Source: Puffinus mauretanicus (taxonomy: Eukaryota > Chordata > Aves > Procellariiformes > Procellariidae). Taken from it: a stretch of DNA of 64,000 nucleotides. Location of the stretch: positions 434,001 to 498,000 of the forward strand of contig JAJKFH010003173.1 of NCBI GenBank assembly GCA_023333565.1, given 5' to 3'. Below, one piece after another: positions 49,001 through 64,000 of this stretch (the stretch's first letter is position 1; every line of letters starts with the position of its first letter). A program made the translations under genes and the position numbers. Below the pieces are notes generated by a model that worked only from the letters and a program-made list of their open reading frames with translations, was not told the origin of the DNA and made no database searches.

Positions 49001-51935
49001 GAGCCCCTGTGCTCCTCCGCACCCTCTGCCCGAGCAACCCTGCTCAGCCTGGGCACGCCTATGACAGCCACCACCCTGGTGACATGCCAGTGGTCACAAT
49101 GGCCCTGACGGCCCTGACGGCCGGCACTGCCCACCCTGGCAGCGCTGCCTCCAGCCTCATCCCAGACGGCCCTGCATGCCGGGCTCCCCGCCGGGGAAAT
49201 GACCTCGCAGGTGGGAGCCCCGGGCTCACAGTTTGGCAGGAGGGGCTCACGGTTTGGACGGAGGGACTCCCGCTCGCCGTGTCCCCTTCCTGTGGGCAGG
49301 GGTCTGGAAGACCCTTGCCCTGAGGGTGGCCAGGACAAAAGGGTCCTGGTGGTGTCGGTGGGATGCATCGTCCCTCCCTTGCTGCGCAAATCCCGGCTGC
49401 ACCGCCGTCAGCTGGCTTTGCTCCCGTGGCGGCTGAGAGCTCGGAGCAAACCGCGCGTGATAGTCCTAGGGCGGCTCCAAGTGAGGAGCTGCAGGAGTGG
49501 GGACCCCCCGCTGCAGAGCGAGGGGGGCGGCAGCGGCGCAGGGGCAGGACGGGCAGCGCTGGCAGCCAGGCGGGGCTCCGGCAGCCGCCCAGGGGAACAC
49601 TTCATCTGGGGTGGACGTCTGAACCCTTCCTGCTTTCTTGATTACTGAAGTCAGTCTTCTCTCTTGACCCCACCTGTGAGGATCTTCTTTGAGACACAAC
49701 AGGCAATTTGGGAGGGATTAGGGATCTCTAAAGGTATGACTGATGCAATAGGATTATGTGGGACTCTTAATTCAGGCACGGAGCTCTGGCAGTGCCATAA
49801 ATAGCGCTGTGGACATTGAGCTGGTGCTTCCCCTCAAAGACAGTGATCACGTAAGCAGGTGCACTCACCCAGGCAGAAGGATGTCTCTGCCAAGCTTTAG
49901 ATGCCCCAGAGGATGGGCAGGAACCCCCAGGGCAGACGAACCCCATCGTAAAAGCAAAGCCCAAAGCTCAGCACTCTCTGGCACGGTATCCTGCCCATCA
50001 CTGGAAATGACTGTCAGCCCTCTATCGCCGAGCACATGCAAGGCTTGCACATCTCGAAAGCATCTACATGACTTAGCAGTTGGGTTTTTCAAAGTAACTA
50101 CAGCCTCACCCCAACACCCCAAATGCACTGCTTTAATAACATTAATGCCTTCCTGCTGGGTGGATGCAGTTGCAGCAGCGGTCATGTGCATACTTGTCTC
50201 TTATCTTCCAAAGCGAGAAAGGCCATGAGCTATAATCATGCATGTATGTGAATATAATCATTTCTGAACAAATCTAAGTGTGTTCAGAGCAGGGATACAC
50301 AAACCACACTGAAATGACTGTAGTGGTACAAAATCTGCTCTTCAGGAGTCAACATCCCATTATTTTATCCCCTGTGGAAAAAATGGACTGACGTTTCCTT
50401 ACGGCAGCGACTGCTGAAATAACACTTGTCCTGAGCTCCAGCCACGGAGCCGTTCAAGCATCTGGCAGGTGGCTGTACTGGGGAAATGAGTGACACAAAG
50501 AGGTGGTGAACCTGTGGGGATCTGGCCATTTCCCTCAAAGGTGTTAAGGAGATTTCTAAACAATTTGCAGGTGTCCCCCTCTTAATAGGTTTAGAGCCGG
50601 TGCTCAGAGCCAGCTACAGGGAACAGAAATAGAGCACCAAGTAAGCCAGGGCATCACGGAAACTAGGAAACTTCTTTACATGATTAAAAATAAAGCCAGA
50701 CAGCAAAGTGTTTATTTAGGACGCCCAAGAGTAAATCGGGTAATTGCTGGGGGAAAAGCCAGTTTCCGTTAGCACAGAGGTGTCATCAATGAAAACAAGA
50801 TAACTGAGTCACGGTTAAATAACAGCAGCAGAAATACTTTCCCAGTCAAGCACAGCCTTGGAGCAGCCATGGGTGACAAGCCAGCCCCACGTGTGTCTTG
50901 GGGCACACATCCACACCGCCTCCTCTGCAAAGGGTTCATGCAAATGCACAGGCAAAACAGGCTGTTTCTGCAGCCCTTGGTCCCCTGCGCCGTGCCTACG
51001 GGTGATGGCACTGACTTGCTCCAAGACTTGAGAAATGTGACCCAACTGATGACAAGGAAGAGCTTGCCTCACAAGAATCAACAACCCTGTTTTTCCCTTC
51101 ACGTTTCTGGGGGAAAAAATCCTCTTAGAGTTATGGCAAGAGCAATTAGCATGGCAGTACAAGGTGCAGCGTGGTGGTAGGTACCTGCAGAGGGACCAGG
51201 AGCCTGCTGAGCTGATGCCCCAGGCTGTGTTTGTAAAGGACAGCGTTATGTTTCTGTCACCACTGATACGCCCCATTGCGTCTTGTGAGTCAGACTGGGT
51301 TGAACCATTTTCATGGCTGGTTTGCCATGGCTGTGCTTTGGTAAAGACTTTACAAGGAGCATGTATTGCTGTCATCTATAGCTATTATAATTGAGACTCG
51401 GATCTGGGACCAGGGCTCCGCTGTGCCAAACACAGAAGGAAAACGTAGTATCCCCCAAAAGTGATGAAAGGGTGAGCCAGGTCAGACTGACAGCGAGAAC
51501 ATCAGAAACTGGGTAGCGCTTTATATTCACTCTGCACTGTTACAAATAACCAGCTGAAATGTAAGTCAGGAGAGAATCAAGTCCTTCGAGTCTCGTCGTG
51601 TATTCCCTCAGTATGCTTTGTTTTATTTTCACTAAGTTGCTTCCATATTTCCAGTACATCTTTTGATTTTAAACTCACTTTCTCTTTAAGTAACACCACC
51701 TTAGATTTTTAGCTAAAGAAATGTAAATACCTGACTTCTCAGCATTTATACTGCTCTTGGACTGCTCTTGCAGCAAGTGTAAGCAGGCTGGCACTCCCTA
51801 AGCTCTCCTGGTTTGTTTAACTTGCTGCTTTTTGGTCACCAGTACAAACTCTTGCATCGGGGCCTTAAGGACTGATGAGGATGGCAAAGTGTAGGGGCAA
51901 TTGCAATGCATTTGTCTGGCTCTTTTGCTCCACAG
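45690..51935. other. Spacer between C6orf132 and the CIMIP3-like exon
   Basis: No coding exon is supported. The GC-rich part to about 46075 is the C6orf132 promoter. 46680-47160 is AT-rich, and 48750-49610 is GC-rich with scattered short direct repeats such as GGCCCTGAC at about 49100-49120. One or more 5' exons of the plus-strand CIMIP3-like gene should lie in the right-hand part, but I could not fix them. Confidence 0.4.
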
Positions 51936-52313
51936 GTGACTAAAACACCAGAAGCCCCTGGCAAAGACCGCAAGAGACCAAAGGGAATGGAGGAAGCCAA
52001 AGCGACGCAGGAGGTCTCTCGCACGCTGCCCATCCCAACGAGCCAGCCGTCTCCAGCACATCGCCATAGGGACCAGCCTTTGAACGCTCACTTCATTCCC
52101 TTTGTCGCCCATTTTGGGGGCCGTCAGCCCAACTCCTTCAAGTTTCTCTTCTACAAACCAAGTTGCTCCAACTCGTACAGCCCCTTCTACACTGCGCAGA
52201 GGCCAACCTGCGGGTACCGCTACCACCACAACACCGATCACACCAGGAAGGTGATGGACGTCCAGAGTGCAAACATTGTGAAATGGAGACCCACCCTGGG
52301 CACAAAGCCGTAG
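51936..52313 (+). CDS. CIMIP3: CIMIP3-like (GUCA1ANB) ciliary protein, 3' exon
   Basis: A 125-codon open exon follows a clean acceptor (tcttttgctccacag) and ends in TAG, with AATAAA only nine bases further on. The reading starts VTKTPEAPGK and has an internal Met (MEEAKATQ) from which 108 residues would follow. The rest is basic and aromatic: FIPFVAHFGGRQPNSFKF, YSPFYTAQRPTCGYRYHH and RKVMDVQSANIVKWRP. It has no membrane segment or known enzymatic motif. Position between C6orf132 and GUCA1A, on the GUCA1A strand, matches human CIMIP3, a small protein assigned to the inside of ciliary doublet microtubules. The name rests on position and protein style, since I cannot recall the human sequence well enough to align. 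An unspliced ATG at 51906 is in frame, but the acceptor at 51935 argues for an upstream exon that I have not found. Confidence 0.6.
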   Translation: MTKTPEAPGKDRKRPKGMEEAKATQEVSRTLPIPTSQPSPAHRHRDQPLNAHFIPFVAHFGGRQPNSFKFLFYKPSCSNSYSPFYTAQRPTCGYRYHHNTDHTRKVMDVQSANIVKWRPTLGTKP

Positions 52314-52321
52314 TCGAGAGC

Positions 52322-52327
52322 AATAAA
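52322..52327 (+). terminator. Polyadenylation signal of the CIMIP3-like gene
   Basis: AATAAA begins nine bases after the stop codon, implying a 3' untranslated region of about 30-40 bases. Weak use of this signal would allow read-through into GUCA1A, 2.1 kb downstream on the same strand, as I remember being annotated in human. Confidence 0.65.
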
Positions 52328-54448
52328 GCCCAAGCAATGAAACCAGTGACCAGTGTGACTTCCCATCGAGTGTCTGAGTTACAACCAGCAGTGAACACGT
52401 GAGCCGAGGAATGGGTGGTGAGGCTGTGTCACTGCTCCCCAGAAAAACATGCAGTGTGGATTTTGCTCTAAAAACCCAGTCCAACTTGTCCTGTCTTTTA
52501 TTGCCAACTGCTTACATGGAGGCCCTGGGTGTCAGCAGCGCACGGCACTGCATGAATGGCCACCCAGCCAGGCTTCTCTGCAAACGCCTGGCCTTAGCAC
52601 CCACTGCAAAACCTGGGAAGGTTTCGCCAGCTTCGGCTGAGCCTGAATTCTGCTCCTTCTTTGAAAGGACATCTTCTTTCACTAGGCTTTCCTAGACACA
52701 AGCAAAGCATTGTTCTTAGTGAATGGAAAAACACGTTTCATTTGTGGCACTCAGAAATGAGATGATAGTAATTGGAGCTGAAATTCAGGTGGCACGTCCC
52801 TGCAGCTCCTCTCCAGAAGGCAGCATAAGACAGTTCAGCTTTTGCATTGCCCGTTCTGGAGAACTGGATGCACCGTAAGCAAGTACTTCTTGAAACAGTT
52901 GGCGAGCCTGTATCCACATTTAATACGCAACCTTTCTGCTATTAACGAATGCCTCAATATTGCAGCCTCTCTCTGTGCTTCAGGACGGGCTATCCCAGCC
53001 CTTTGGGTCCCCTTGGGTGGGTGGGTCAGAGCCCAGGGCACCCACTGAAGGCTCACCTTGCTCGCAGGTGCTGTGCGCCGCAGGGACCTGAGCCTGCTGC
53101 TGCTGGCGAGTGCAGGATTAGCACATCCAATTAGCGTTCCTCAATCTAATTCCTTTATCATAACTGCTTTACGCTTGTGTAATGCCACCCCCTTTAGCAG
53201 AGTTATTCCGAATTTGCTTCAGCGCAGAAGCAATACTGACCTCTGCAACACATAGAAGTTGGGCTCTTTGTCTTAAAGTTGTCACATATAAAAAAGTAAA
53301 TGTTATAGGACAGACTCTCTGCGGGTAGAGATCCTGTAGTCACATCCATTTCGCTACTAGTGGAGGATCTGGCCCATGCTTTCTGAGGATATACTTTTTT
53401 ATCTCCCAGTCCTTCTCTGAATGCTGTGCAACAGAGTAAAAACACCATTGGTTTTGGTCACATTTACATGGAGAATTTCCATGGTAATTCATCTTAAATG
53501 AAAATCGAAGCTGCATTCAACTCCACTGGCATCAGCCGAGTTCTGGTAACGCAGCGGCCAGGACACGCTCCCGGGCCGTGCCGCCTGCGGGGCGATTCTG
53601 TGGAAGAAACGCTCGACTGGCAGGACCAGAGAGACTGAAACGGGGACCCAGCAGCTGGGTGGAGAGGGAGCTTCCCCGGGAGGAGATCATCATAGCATCT
53701 GGTGTCTGCATTTAAAGCACTTAAAGCTTTACTGTTCAAAGCAATTATGTTTCTATGTTTGTCTCAGCACACAAATTTACCCTCATATAGCATCTCTTAT
53801 AGAAGCTGAAATGGTACTTCCCCCTCCCTGAATTTCAGGCTCAAATTGACAGCCCCGTCTGGAAATCCTCCAGCCAGAGTAAGGCTAAGGGAGACCAAAA
53901 AGCCAGTAACAGCATGGAGACTTCTGAGTGGTTTTCTCTCTTTCTTCTTACTCTGATTTTGATGCAAAAGTTATTGCTCGTGTAACCCCATACAAAATCA
54001 TAAATGAAGCAGATTAGGAGATTACACCATCACAGAGAAAATTCCACCCTCATAATCTCCTGCTGCGCCTGTAATCTGCAAGACTTTCCCATTTTACCTC
54101 CTTTCTATTTTAATCCTGAAGGCTTAATGCCTGGCAGGAGCCCATCACCCCCCTGAGCCTCATTGGCCAGGGAGGGATTTGCTGGGTACTTAAATGTCAC
54201 CCTCTTGTCCAAAGAGGGTTTTGTGCTTTTGAGTTTTCCTGGGGAGAGGTGGCTTTTGCGTCCATCACCACCAACACTGAATCGGTACAGCCCACGCACA
54301 AGGCAGTTTGGTTTTTCCCGATGCTGTGATCCCTGCAGTGCTGGCGTCGTTTGGACTTTAAAGGCAAGAAGCAGAATTTAAGAGAAGGCCCTCAAATTGC
54401 AGAAAACATCCATTTTTGGCTGCAAAGTGACCAGCACTTGGTGTGGAG
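52328..54448. other. Spacer upstream of GUCA1A
   Basis: No coding exon is recognised. The right-hand end holds the GUCA1A 5' untranslated region and a cluster of TAATC/GATTA sites. The left part is mixed-composition intergenic sequence. Confidence 0.45.
54012..54115. promoter_or_regulatory. Cluster of five TAATC (CRX/OTX-type) sites
   Basis: TAATC or its complement GATTA occurs at 54012-54016, 54020-54024, 54053-54057, 54072-54076 and 54111-54115, five times in 104 bases. Chance predicts about 0.2 for such a span, counting both strands. The cluster ends about 330 bases before the GUCA1A start codon. TAATC is the core site for the photoreceptor homeodomain factors CRX and OTX2, which fits a photoreceptor gene. 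Confidence 0.5.
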
Positions 54449-57952
<3,504 letters not shown>

Positions 57953-60900
57953 GCTGCCGGGACGCCTTCCCTTCATCTCTACTTTTTCCCCCTCGCATTA
58001 TTAAAACGAAACCTGTTGTGGTTGCGGGAGCTGGTGAGCTGTCCCAGCACCAGTCCAACCAGCGATAGACTGTCCTGCTAGCGCAGGGACCGGGATCTGC
58101 TCCGAAGGCACCGCTCCCCTAGCAGACGGTTCGGGGGAGCCCGGGGCTCACTGCCCTGGCCCTGCCCGCCGCAGCTGCACCCGCCGGCGAGAGGCAAGGC
58201 TGCTGTGAAGAAGGGGTGCTGCGACGGCAGCTCGTCATGCTGGAAGCACACAGCCACCCCCGGGACTGCCACCAGGGCCTCGGGGCCCTTCGCTGTGCGG
58301 GGGCCTCCGGACATTGCTGCTGAGCGGAGAGGGGGTAGAGTCTCGCCTCCCCGGGAACGGGGAGCGGCACCACACGATGCAGTTAGATAACGCACCAAGG
58401 GAGCCTCAAAATTCACACCGAGGCCGAGGCCAACGCCAGCATCTGCAGCCTCTGCGGGGGACGAACCCCAGGGCTGCCCGGCACTTGGCCCTGGTGAGAG
58501 GGGACCCCAAGGACACATGTACGAAACCTAGAAAGCAGACCTGAACCTTCTCTTTCCATATATATTTCCAGAGCACAAGATCAGCGGTTTTGGTCACTTG
58601 TTCTTTGATTTGTTATTATTATGTTAGCAATCATTAATGACAATGTAAGATAAAAACTTCTACGAGCTAGAAAAAGGAGAATGGTGGAGTGGTAAATGCA
58701 GTGGCTTTTCTTTGTTTAAAAGCATTAAAAACATAGAATGGTGCCTTTTTTTAACAACTATCTGAACTTTAAGGGCATGTTTCTCCTTGAAATATCTGGA
58801 AGGGCTGCAATGGCAGTAACCTGAGAAGGAAAAGTTTTGAATGTTTGTAGGAATATTCCTGCATGTCATCTCACCTGTACAACACACTTACTCTCCTGCA
58901 AGTTACACTCCGTGGCACCCTCGAGCATCTGTGGTTTTAACTACAATGGCAGCAAATCATCTGCATGCAGTTCGGAGGGGTGCGCTGCTAGAGACGGGCT
59001 AGACCCAGCACCATGAGCATCTGCAAGTACCTGAGTATTCCCGAGCAGGCGATGGGTACCATCACCTCCACAGTACAGCGGGCGCAAGTACCGTCCTCCG
59101 TGGAATAAAACCCAGTATAGCATCCTGGGACAGCAACCTCGTCTGCCAGTGCTAATTACCCAGTGCCACGAGCAGGGGCTGCACCCAGGACCCAGCACAC
59201 GCACAAGGGAGGCTGCGAGAGCAGCGGCCTCGCCCCCGCACCGCCCGCCGTCCCCACGCCGAGCCGGGGCTGCGCCTTGGCTGCTCCTGGAGAGGACTTT
59301 CCTCATCTGATGGGAGCAAGTTTCAGGCATGGTGAGGCAATACAGGACACCAGGAAGGATTTCTGCCTAGCTGAAAGACTTGTTATTTAGCACTGGATTC
59401 TTGTAATTCATAAGCAACTTTCTGACCATTTTTCCTGTGCATCTTTTTCGTTTGACAGTGTTTTACCTGGAAGCTTTTCTATTTCCAATCTTATAGGGAA
59501 CTAATAAAGATATTTTACAAGATTATTTCAGGTTGTGCTTTTTCTGTCTTTCAATCAATCATTCTGTTTCCAGCAGGACAGATTAACTGTCTCATGCAAG
59601 TGCAGAAACTTTTGATTTGGCTTCATTAAAACAGTTCTTTTGCAAGAACACCACGAGCACAGGGAGAGGTCTGTTTTCTTCAGAGTTAGTGTAGAAAAGG
59701 GGCTGCTCCCAGGTTCTCGCATCCTGTGAGTGCTGCCTGCTCTTCTGAACCTCGTCTGCATTGAGCAAGCGTAGCTTACTTTAATAAAACCTCACCCGCT
59801 GGGTAGTCTTACACTCTTTCTTCTAGAGCTCTTCTTTACCCACACACATTTCGAGGCACCTCCTGCTTTCCTCCCTGCTGCCTTCTGGGTGGGCCACGTG
59901 TGGCAGCCCCGTAGCTCCCTCCTGCCTCTGTTTTCCGCCCAGGCGGACAGCGAGTGCGGGATGCACGTCCGCAGCCCTCCTGGCAGCTGCCTGTGGCTCC
60001 CGGCTGCCCCCGACAGCCTGGTCCATGCTCCGGTGCTCTTGGACAGGCACACAAACCAAAAGGCCATGGGGAGGAACCCTTTGACGGGCCAGCTTGTCCG
60101 GCCACCCCACTGACACCGGTGCAAGAGGGAGCAGGCTGCAACCATCTTACTAGAGCTGGGCTGAGCTGTTTACTCAGTGTGTAACACTCCTCCTTGCAGC
60201 AGAATTAACTTCCCCAGAAACGACTGCCACAAAACTTACTGCACTTCGTCTTTACAACAAGCAGCGAGGAGGAGCCGAGTTCAGCATGGGCTTTCTGTGC
60301 ACACTCCCTCCACAGAGACACATTCAGTCCCGCCCGCGCTTCCTTCAGCCTCTCTCTCCTCTGCATGCCCAAGAAGCTGCAAGAAGCAGCCCTGACAGAC
60401 CCAATTTCTGTTTACAAGGACGAAGTTATTCTAAAAGGGCTGTCTCAGAATTGCCGGCTGGCCGAAGGCACCTTTCAAACCTCAGTGTCTCTCTCCAAAG
60501 GATGTTTTTTCAGCCTCTAAGAAAGCAAATTAAAAATAATTAAAAACTAATATTGTGACTCTCTTTGCCCTAACTCATGCATAATAGATTTATTTCAAAA
60601 TAGTGGCGGCTGTTCATGTGCCAGCCACGGATGCATTGCTCACTCTTGTGGCAGTGTCACTGGTGATGAGAGGCAGCACAGCCTCTCCGGTGAGCATGGG
60701 AGAGGCTTTTTTTGGGAGCTGCCATCAGAGGGGCGATGGGCCTGTGAGGCTGCAGCACCGCATGGCAGGTCTGAGGTCAGGTCCCGGCTCTGCCTCCCCT
60801 TTGCGGTGAGCCGGGACAAGTCCCTGGAGCCAGGTTTGTTAAGAAGAGCTGCAGCTACACTAAAGCCGCCCAGTGAGTGGCTTTCGGCAGCACCGTGCCA

Positions 60901-63900
60901 TTTATCTCAGTGGGGTTTAGGTGCCAAAACACCGTAGAAGCTGCAATGCACATCTGCCTTTTGAGGGATGCAGAAACCCATGGACTGTTTGAAGTTGGGA
61001 GGGCTCTGCGCCCGCGTCCTGCCTCCCAGCCCAGCTTTGGAGAGAGGATGTCGAGCACCGCTTTGGCATTTCATACGCTCTCCGCAGCAGGGGACCCAGC
61101 CAGGGGCTCTGCCATCCCTCTGCGACGGTACCCGCCCGACCGCCGGTGCCGCTCGCCCTCGGGGGGATCCCTGCGGAGGCACCTCGCTCTGCAGAGGAGC
61201 AGCACTCGGGAATCCCAGGAACCCGCTGGGAATTGAGCCGAGGGGCTCCTAGACAGCAAAATCAAAGAGAAGTGAGATGGTGAGCTTAGGAACAGACGAT
61301 GGCAAATTGCAAAAATATCTCCTTTTGCATCCCTGTGCATTAGGGTGTGAGGCCTAAAAGGCAGAGAAATGAAACAAAACAGGTTCTCCGCCAGGTGCTT
61401 CTAAAGGTCCCTTATCCCCAGGGGATGCAGCTGCCCTACAGCACAGCTCCAGTGTTCCCATATCATGCCTCAGATCCCAGAATACCATTAAATTACCTTA
61501 AATGTGGTGTCTTTAAGGGTAACACGTTTGAGATACTTTCTGATATTCTGAGGTGCACCTTCCTTTGCAGAGAGGGAGGAGGAAAGAAAGAAAGAAGTAT
61601 TTTCCCATACTTCCAGAGCTGAGCACGGGTGCTGTGAGACAATGACCGAGTATGGTGAGACCACAAAAAGTCCCTACAGCGATCAGCTGTGTAAGTCCTG
61701 GCATAGCCACTCTGTTTTTCAACACGACATTTTCAAGGGGAGCTGCACATGGGTGCTTTGGGAAAGACCTGGACACAAGTCTTTCCTCTGGGCAGCCACC
61801 AAAGCCCAGCTACCCATGGGTGAACCTCTGCTCTCAGAACATCAGGTGTACAGACAAATAAAGAGCATGGCTAAGCACAGAGTTAGATGTAATTACCCTC
61901 TTTCCTTCTCAGCCTCATTATTTCTACTGCTCAGTGCTTTCCCTGGGAATGCACCTTCCAGAGCATTTTAGGATGCGATGCCTCCTTTGGCTCCTGTTCC
62001 CTCTCCCCATCAGCCACCTTCAGCAACAGCTTCACCTTCAGCTTTCTAACATGATTATTTCACCTTCTATCCTACCCAACTTCGGAGGCATCAAACATCA
62101 GAGCAGATGGTAGAAGCTCAGAAAAATCACATGGCATTTGCCTTTTCCAAGCCATCCTGTTTCCCAATTTAGACTAAAAAGAAATCCGATCAGTCAAATC
62201 CAATTCTAGCTGGGCTGTAAGTCTGGAAAAATGGATTATGCAAAATGTCTGACATCAACAGCTTGATGTGAATGCTGAATTGAGTTTGGGAGGAGATCAA
62301 AGTGTTTATACCTACAGGTGTAAAAATAGGACTAAGACTAAAGCACCTTGCTATTTCTTGGCAAAAGATTACACAGTTGATAAGAGGAACAATTTTCCAC
62401 TGGGTTATGCCAGCCCTACACAAGTGTTACCCACCAGATGCACCGCTACCACCTGAGGTCTGCCCAGGCCAGAGGATGCAGAGGCATCGTGCTGCTAAGT
62501 CCAACACTTGACTTTGAGCCCTAAATTCTTCAAGGTTCTTGTTTCAGCCCTGGCAGGGGCCACCTCACTTTATTGTAAGCAACTGGTTCATATTCCATTC
62601 AGAAGATATTTTTTTTTATTATACACATGCTTTCCACCATCATTACACAGAAGTTAAACAGAAGATACTCCTTTCCTACTCTGCATCTGCAATAGCATCA
62701 CCATCTCTGCCTTATATTTGTCTTACCCAGGTCAGCTGTTACACTTAACACCTCCCTTAAATTCATTATGTCAGTCTTAAAGACTACGATTTTGGTCCAA
62801 TACTCAGGTGCTTACACAGATCTTCACCTTCATTCCAAGTGAAAAAGAAATACTTCAAAACAGAATTTTAATAAATAATTCTTTATTAAATTCGTGTGTT
62901 ACAAAATTTCTACCACCAAGTGTAGAAGTGCTCAGTGTTAGGATGCCCTCTACCACCCCAGCAGAGGACTGCTGCTGTGGGGGACACCAACCAGCTCCTT
63001 CAGTGCTGATCTGGCCAGGTGAACAGAGGAAGAAAATTTAAAGCATTTAAGTAAAACTGCAGTATGCAGCTATAGTAAGTAAACATCCACTTTAAAATTG
63101 TGCAAGAAGCAGAGTGTGTTATGTTGGTTGAGGTGCTGCAATTTAAGGAATTAGAGATTTGTATCCTCTCATGAAAACATTTGTCCACAAGTTGGAAAAT
63201 CAGTAAAGTGAATCTTTTCTTCCAGGCCCTCAAGTCAGAAGTAAGATTTTTCTTTCAGATCTTTGGCTGATAAGCTATTGACCTGAATGAAGTCTAAACA
63301 GCTGCCTTACAGCAGCATAAACTATAAGTCTAATCTGCTCTGATAAGTAAGCATGCCACAAGTGAGTGTGTATTTACAGAAAACTCTTAGAAAGGCTATT
63401 TAGAAGTGGAAATGTATATGGATTTGAACTCTAGCACTGACTGTGTCTTACCCTGAATACTTCCTCATGTTCCTGAATTTAAACATCAGCTAAATTGACA
63501 AGACCACAAACCAGCAAACTAATCATCTAATGAAAGATACTACAGTCATAACTAAAGGCCACAAAAAAGGGATTGCAAATCTTTTCATGGATGTGACTTG
63601 GCTCACTGATTCCATGGGAAAACTAAAACAAGACAAAAATTCATGTTATTTTCATGCAGAAATTCTTCTTGCAAAAAACCCAATAAATAAACCCAAAGGT
63701 GAACCAAATTATTGGTTCAAGCCAAATTCTCTTTCCACATACATGTATATATGTAGGAATATGGGTTAGAATAGCAGAGTTCAGCCTACAACCTGTGCAA
63801 ATTTTATATCTATAGTCTGTGGCTAAACTAAGTCCAGTGTAAAACCACTGTACTACTTCAGTAACTCACTTGGATTTTCTGTCATTTGTTCCATTCTGTG

Positions 63901-64000
63901 GTCCTGCCAATAAAGCAGCACTAATCCTCTCACTGCAGAGACGCTGCCAAGCAAAACTCTGCTCTTCCCTTATCTCTCCTTCCACACAAAGCTTCTCCCA
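57953..64000. other. GUCA1A 3' flank and intergenic DNA
   Basis: The left part is GUCA1A 3' untranslated sequence ending near 58020 or 59530, depending on the signal used. In human the next gene, GUCA1B, lies tail to tail with GUCA1A on the opposite strand. I looked on the minus strand for its EF-hand exons and saw none, so it lies beyond the window, is lost, or only its 3' untranslated region reaches in. A minus-strand AATAAA at 62887-62882 would fit such an end, but this is unproven. Confidence 0.45.
59503..59508 (+). terminator. Candidate distal GUCA1A polyadenylation signal
   Basis: AATAAA preceded by T-rich sequence and followed within 30 bases by GGTTGTGCTTTTTCTGTCTT, a good GU/U-rich downstream element. 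It would give a 3' untranslated region of about 1.55 kb; the proximal ATTAAA at 58000-58005 would give about 60 bases. Confidence 0.45.

Noticed and set aside
48426..49648. Several 100-170 codon open frames on both strands between C6orf132 and CIMIP3
   Set aside because: GC-rich sequence, no splice-site pairs that join to anything recognisable, and compositions typical of chance frames.
51798..52484. 228-codon minus-strand open frame across the CIMIP3-like exon
   Set aside because: The plus strand has an acceptor, a conserved-looking basic/aromatic protein and an AATAAA right after its stop. The minus frame has none of these supports.

Overview
The window looks like bird nuclear DNA. Its genes are split by GT-AG introns and encode vertebrate proteins throughout. 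The intergenic DNA carries fragments resembling the 3' end of CR1, the common avian retroposon. The gene order joins two human segments, 1p13.2 (ADORA3, C1orf162, ATP5PB, WDR77) and 6p21.1 (C6orf132, CIMIP3, GUCA1A). From memory these lie together on a chicken microchromosome (chr 26). I cannot name the species.

Layout: 1-3935 has no supported gene. 3936-5460 (-) is a broken adenosine A3 receptor copy. 7908-9846 (+) is an intact ADORA3, head to head with it. 14806-16633 (-) holds the last four coding exons of a C1orf162-like one-pass membrane protein with an ITIM-like tail. 19133-22127 (-) is ATP5PB, complete in seven exons. 22324-25739 (+) is WDR77, complete in ten exons, and it shares a CpG-rich bidirectional promoter with ATP5PB. 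About 6.6 kb without a recognised gene follows and contains the junction between the two human segments. 32323-45689 (-) is C6orf132, complete in five exons and proline-rich. 51936-52313 (+) is the 3' coding exon of a CIMIP3-like (GUCA1ANB) gene. 54449-57952 (+) is GUCA1A, complete in four exons. The last 6 kb shows no coding exon.

The genes do not form one pathway. They cover purinergic signalling (ADORA3), probable leukocyte signalling (C1orf162-like), mitochondrial ATP synthesis (ATP5PB), arginine methylation (WDR77/MEP50), a little-characterised proline-rich protein (C6orf132), a ciliary candidate (CIMIP3) and phototransduction (GUCA1A). I read exon boundaries by eye from splice sites and checked that reading phase and total length add up in every complete gene.

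The observations most worth following are the inverted ADORA3 duplication with one decayed copy, the reconstructed ITIM-type C1orf162 tail, the paired TCTCGCGAGA sites in the ATP5PB/WDR77 promoter, the conserved short modules in C6orf132, and a dense TAATC cluster upstream of GUCA1A. I saw no bacterial-type system, CRISPR array or intact mobile element.
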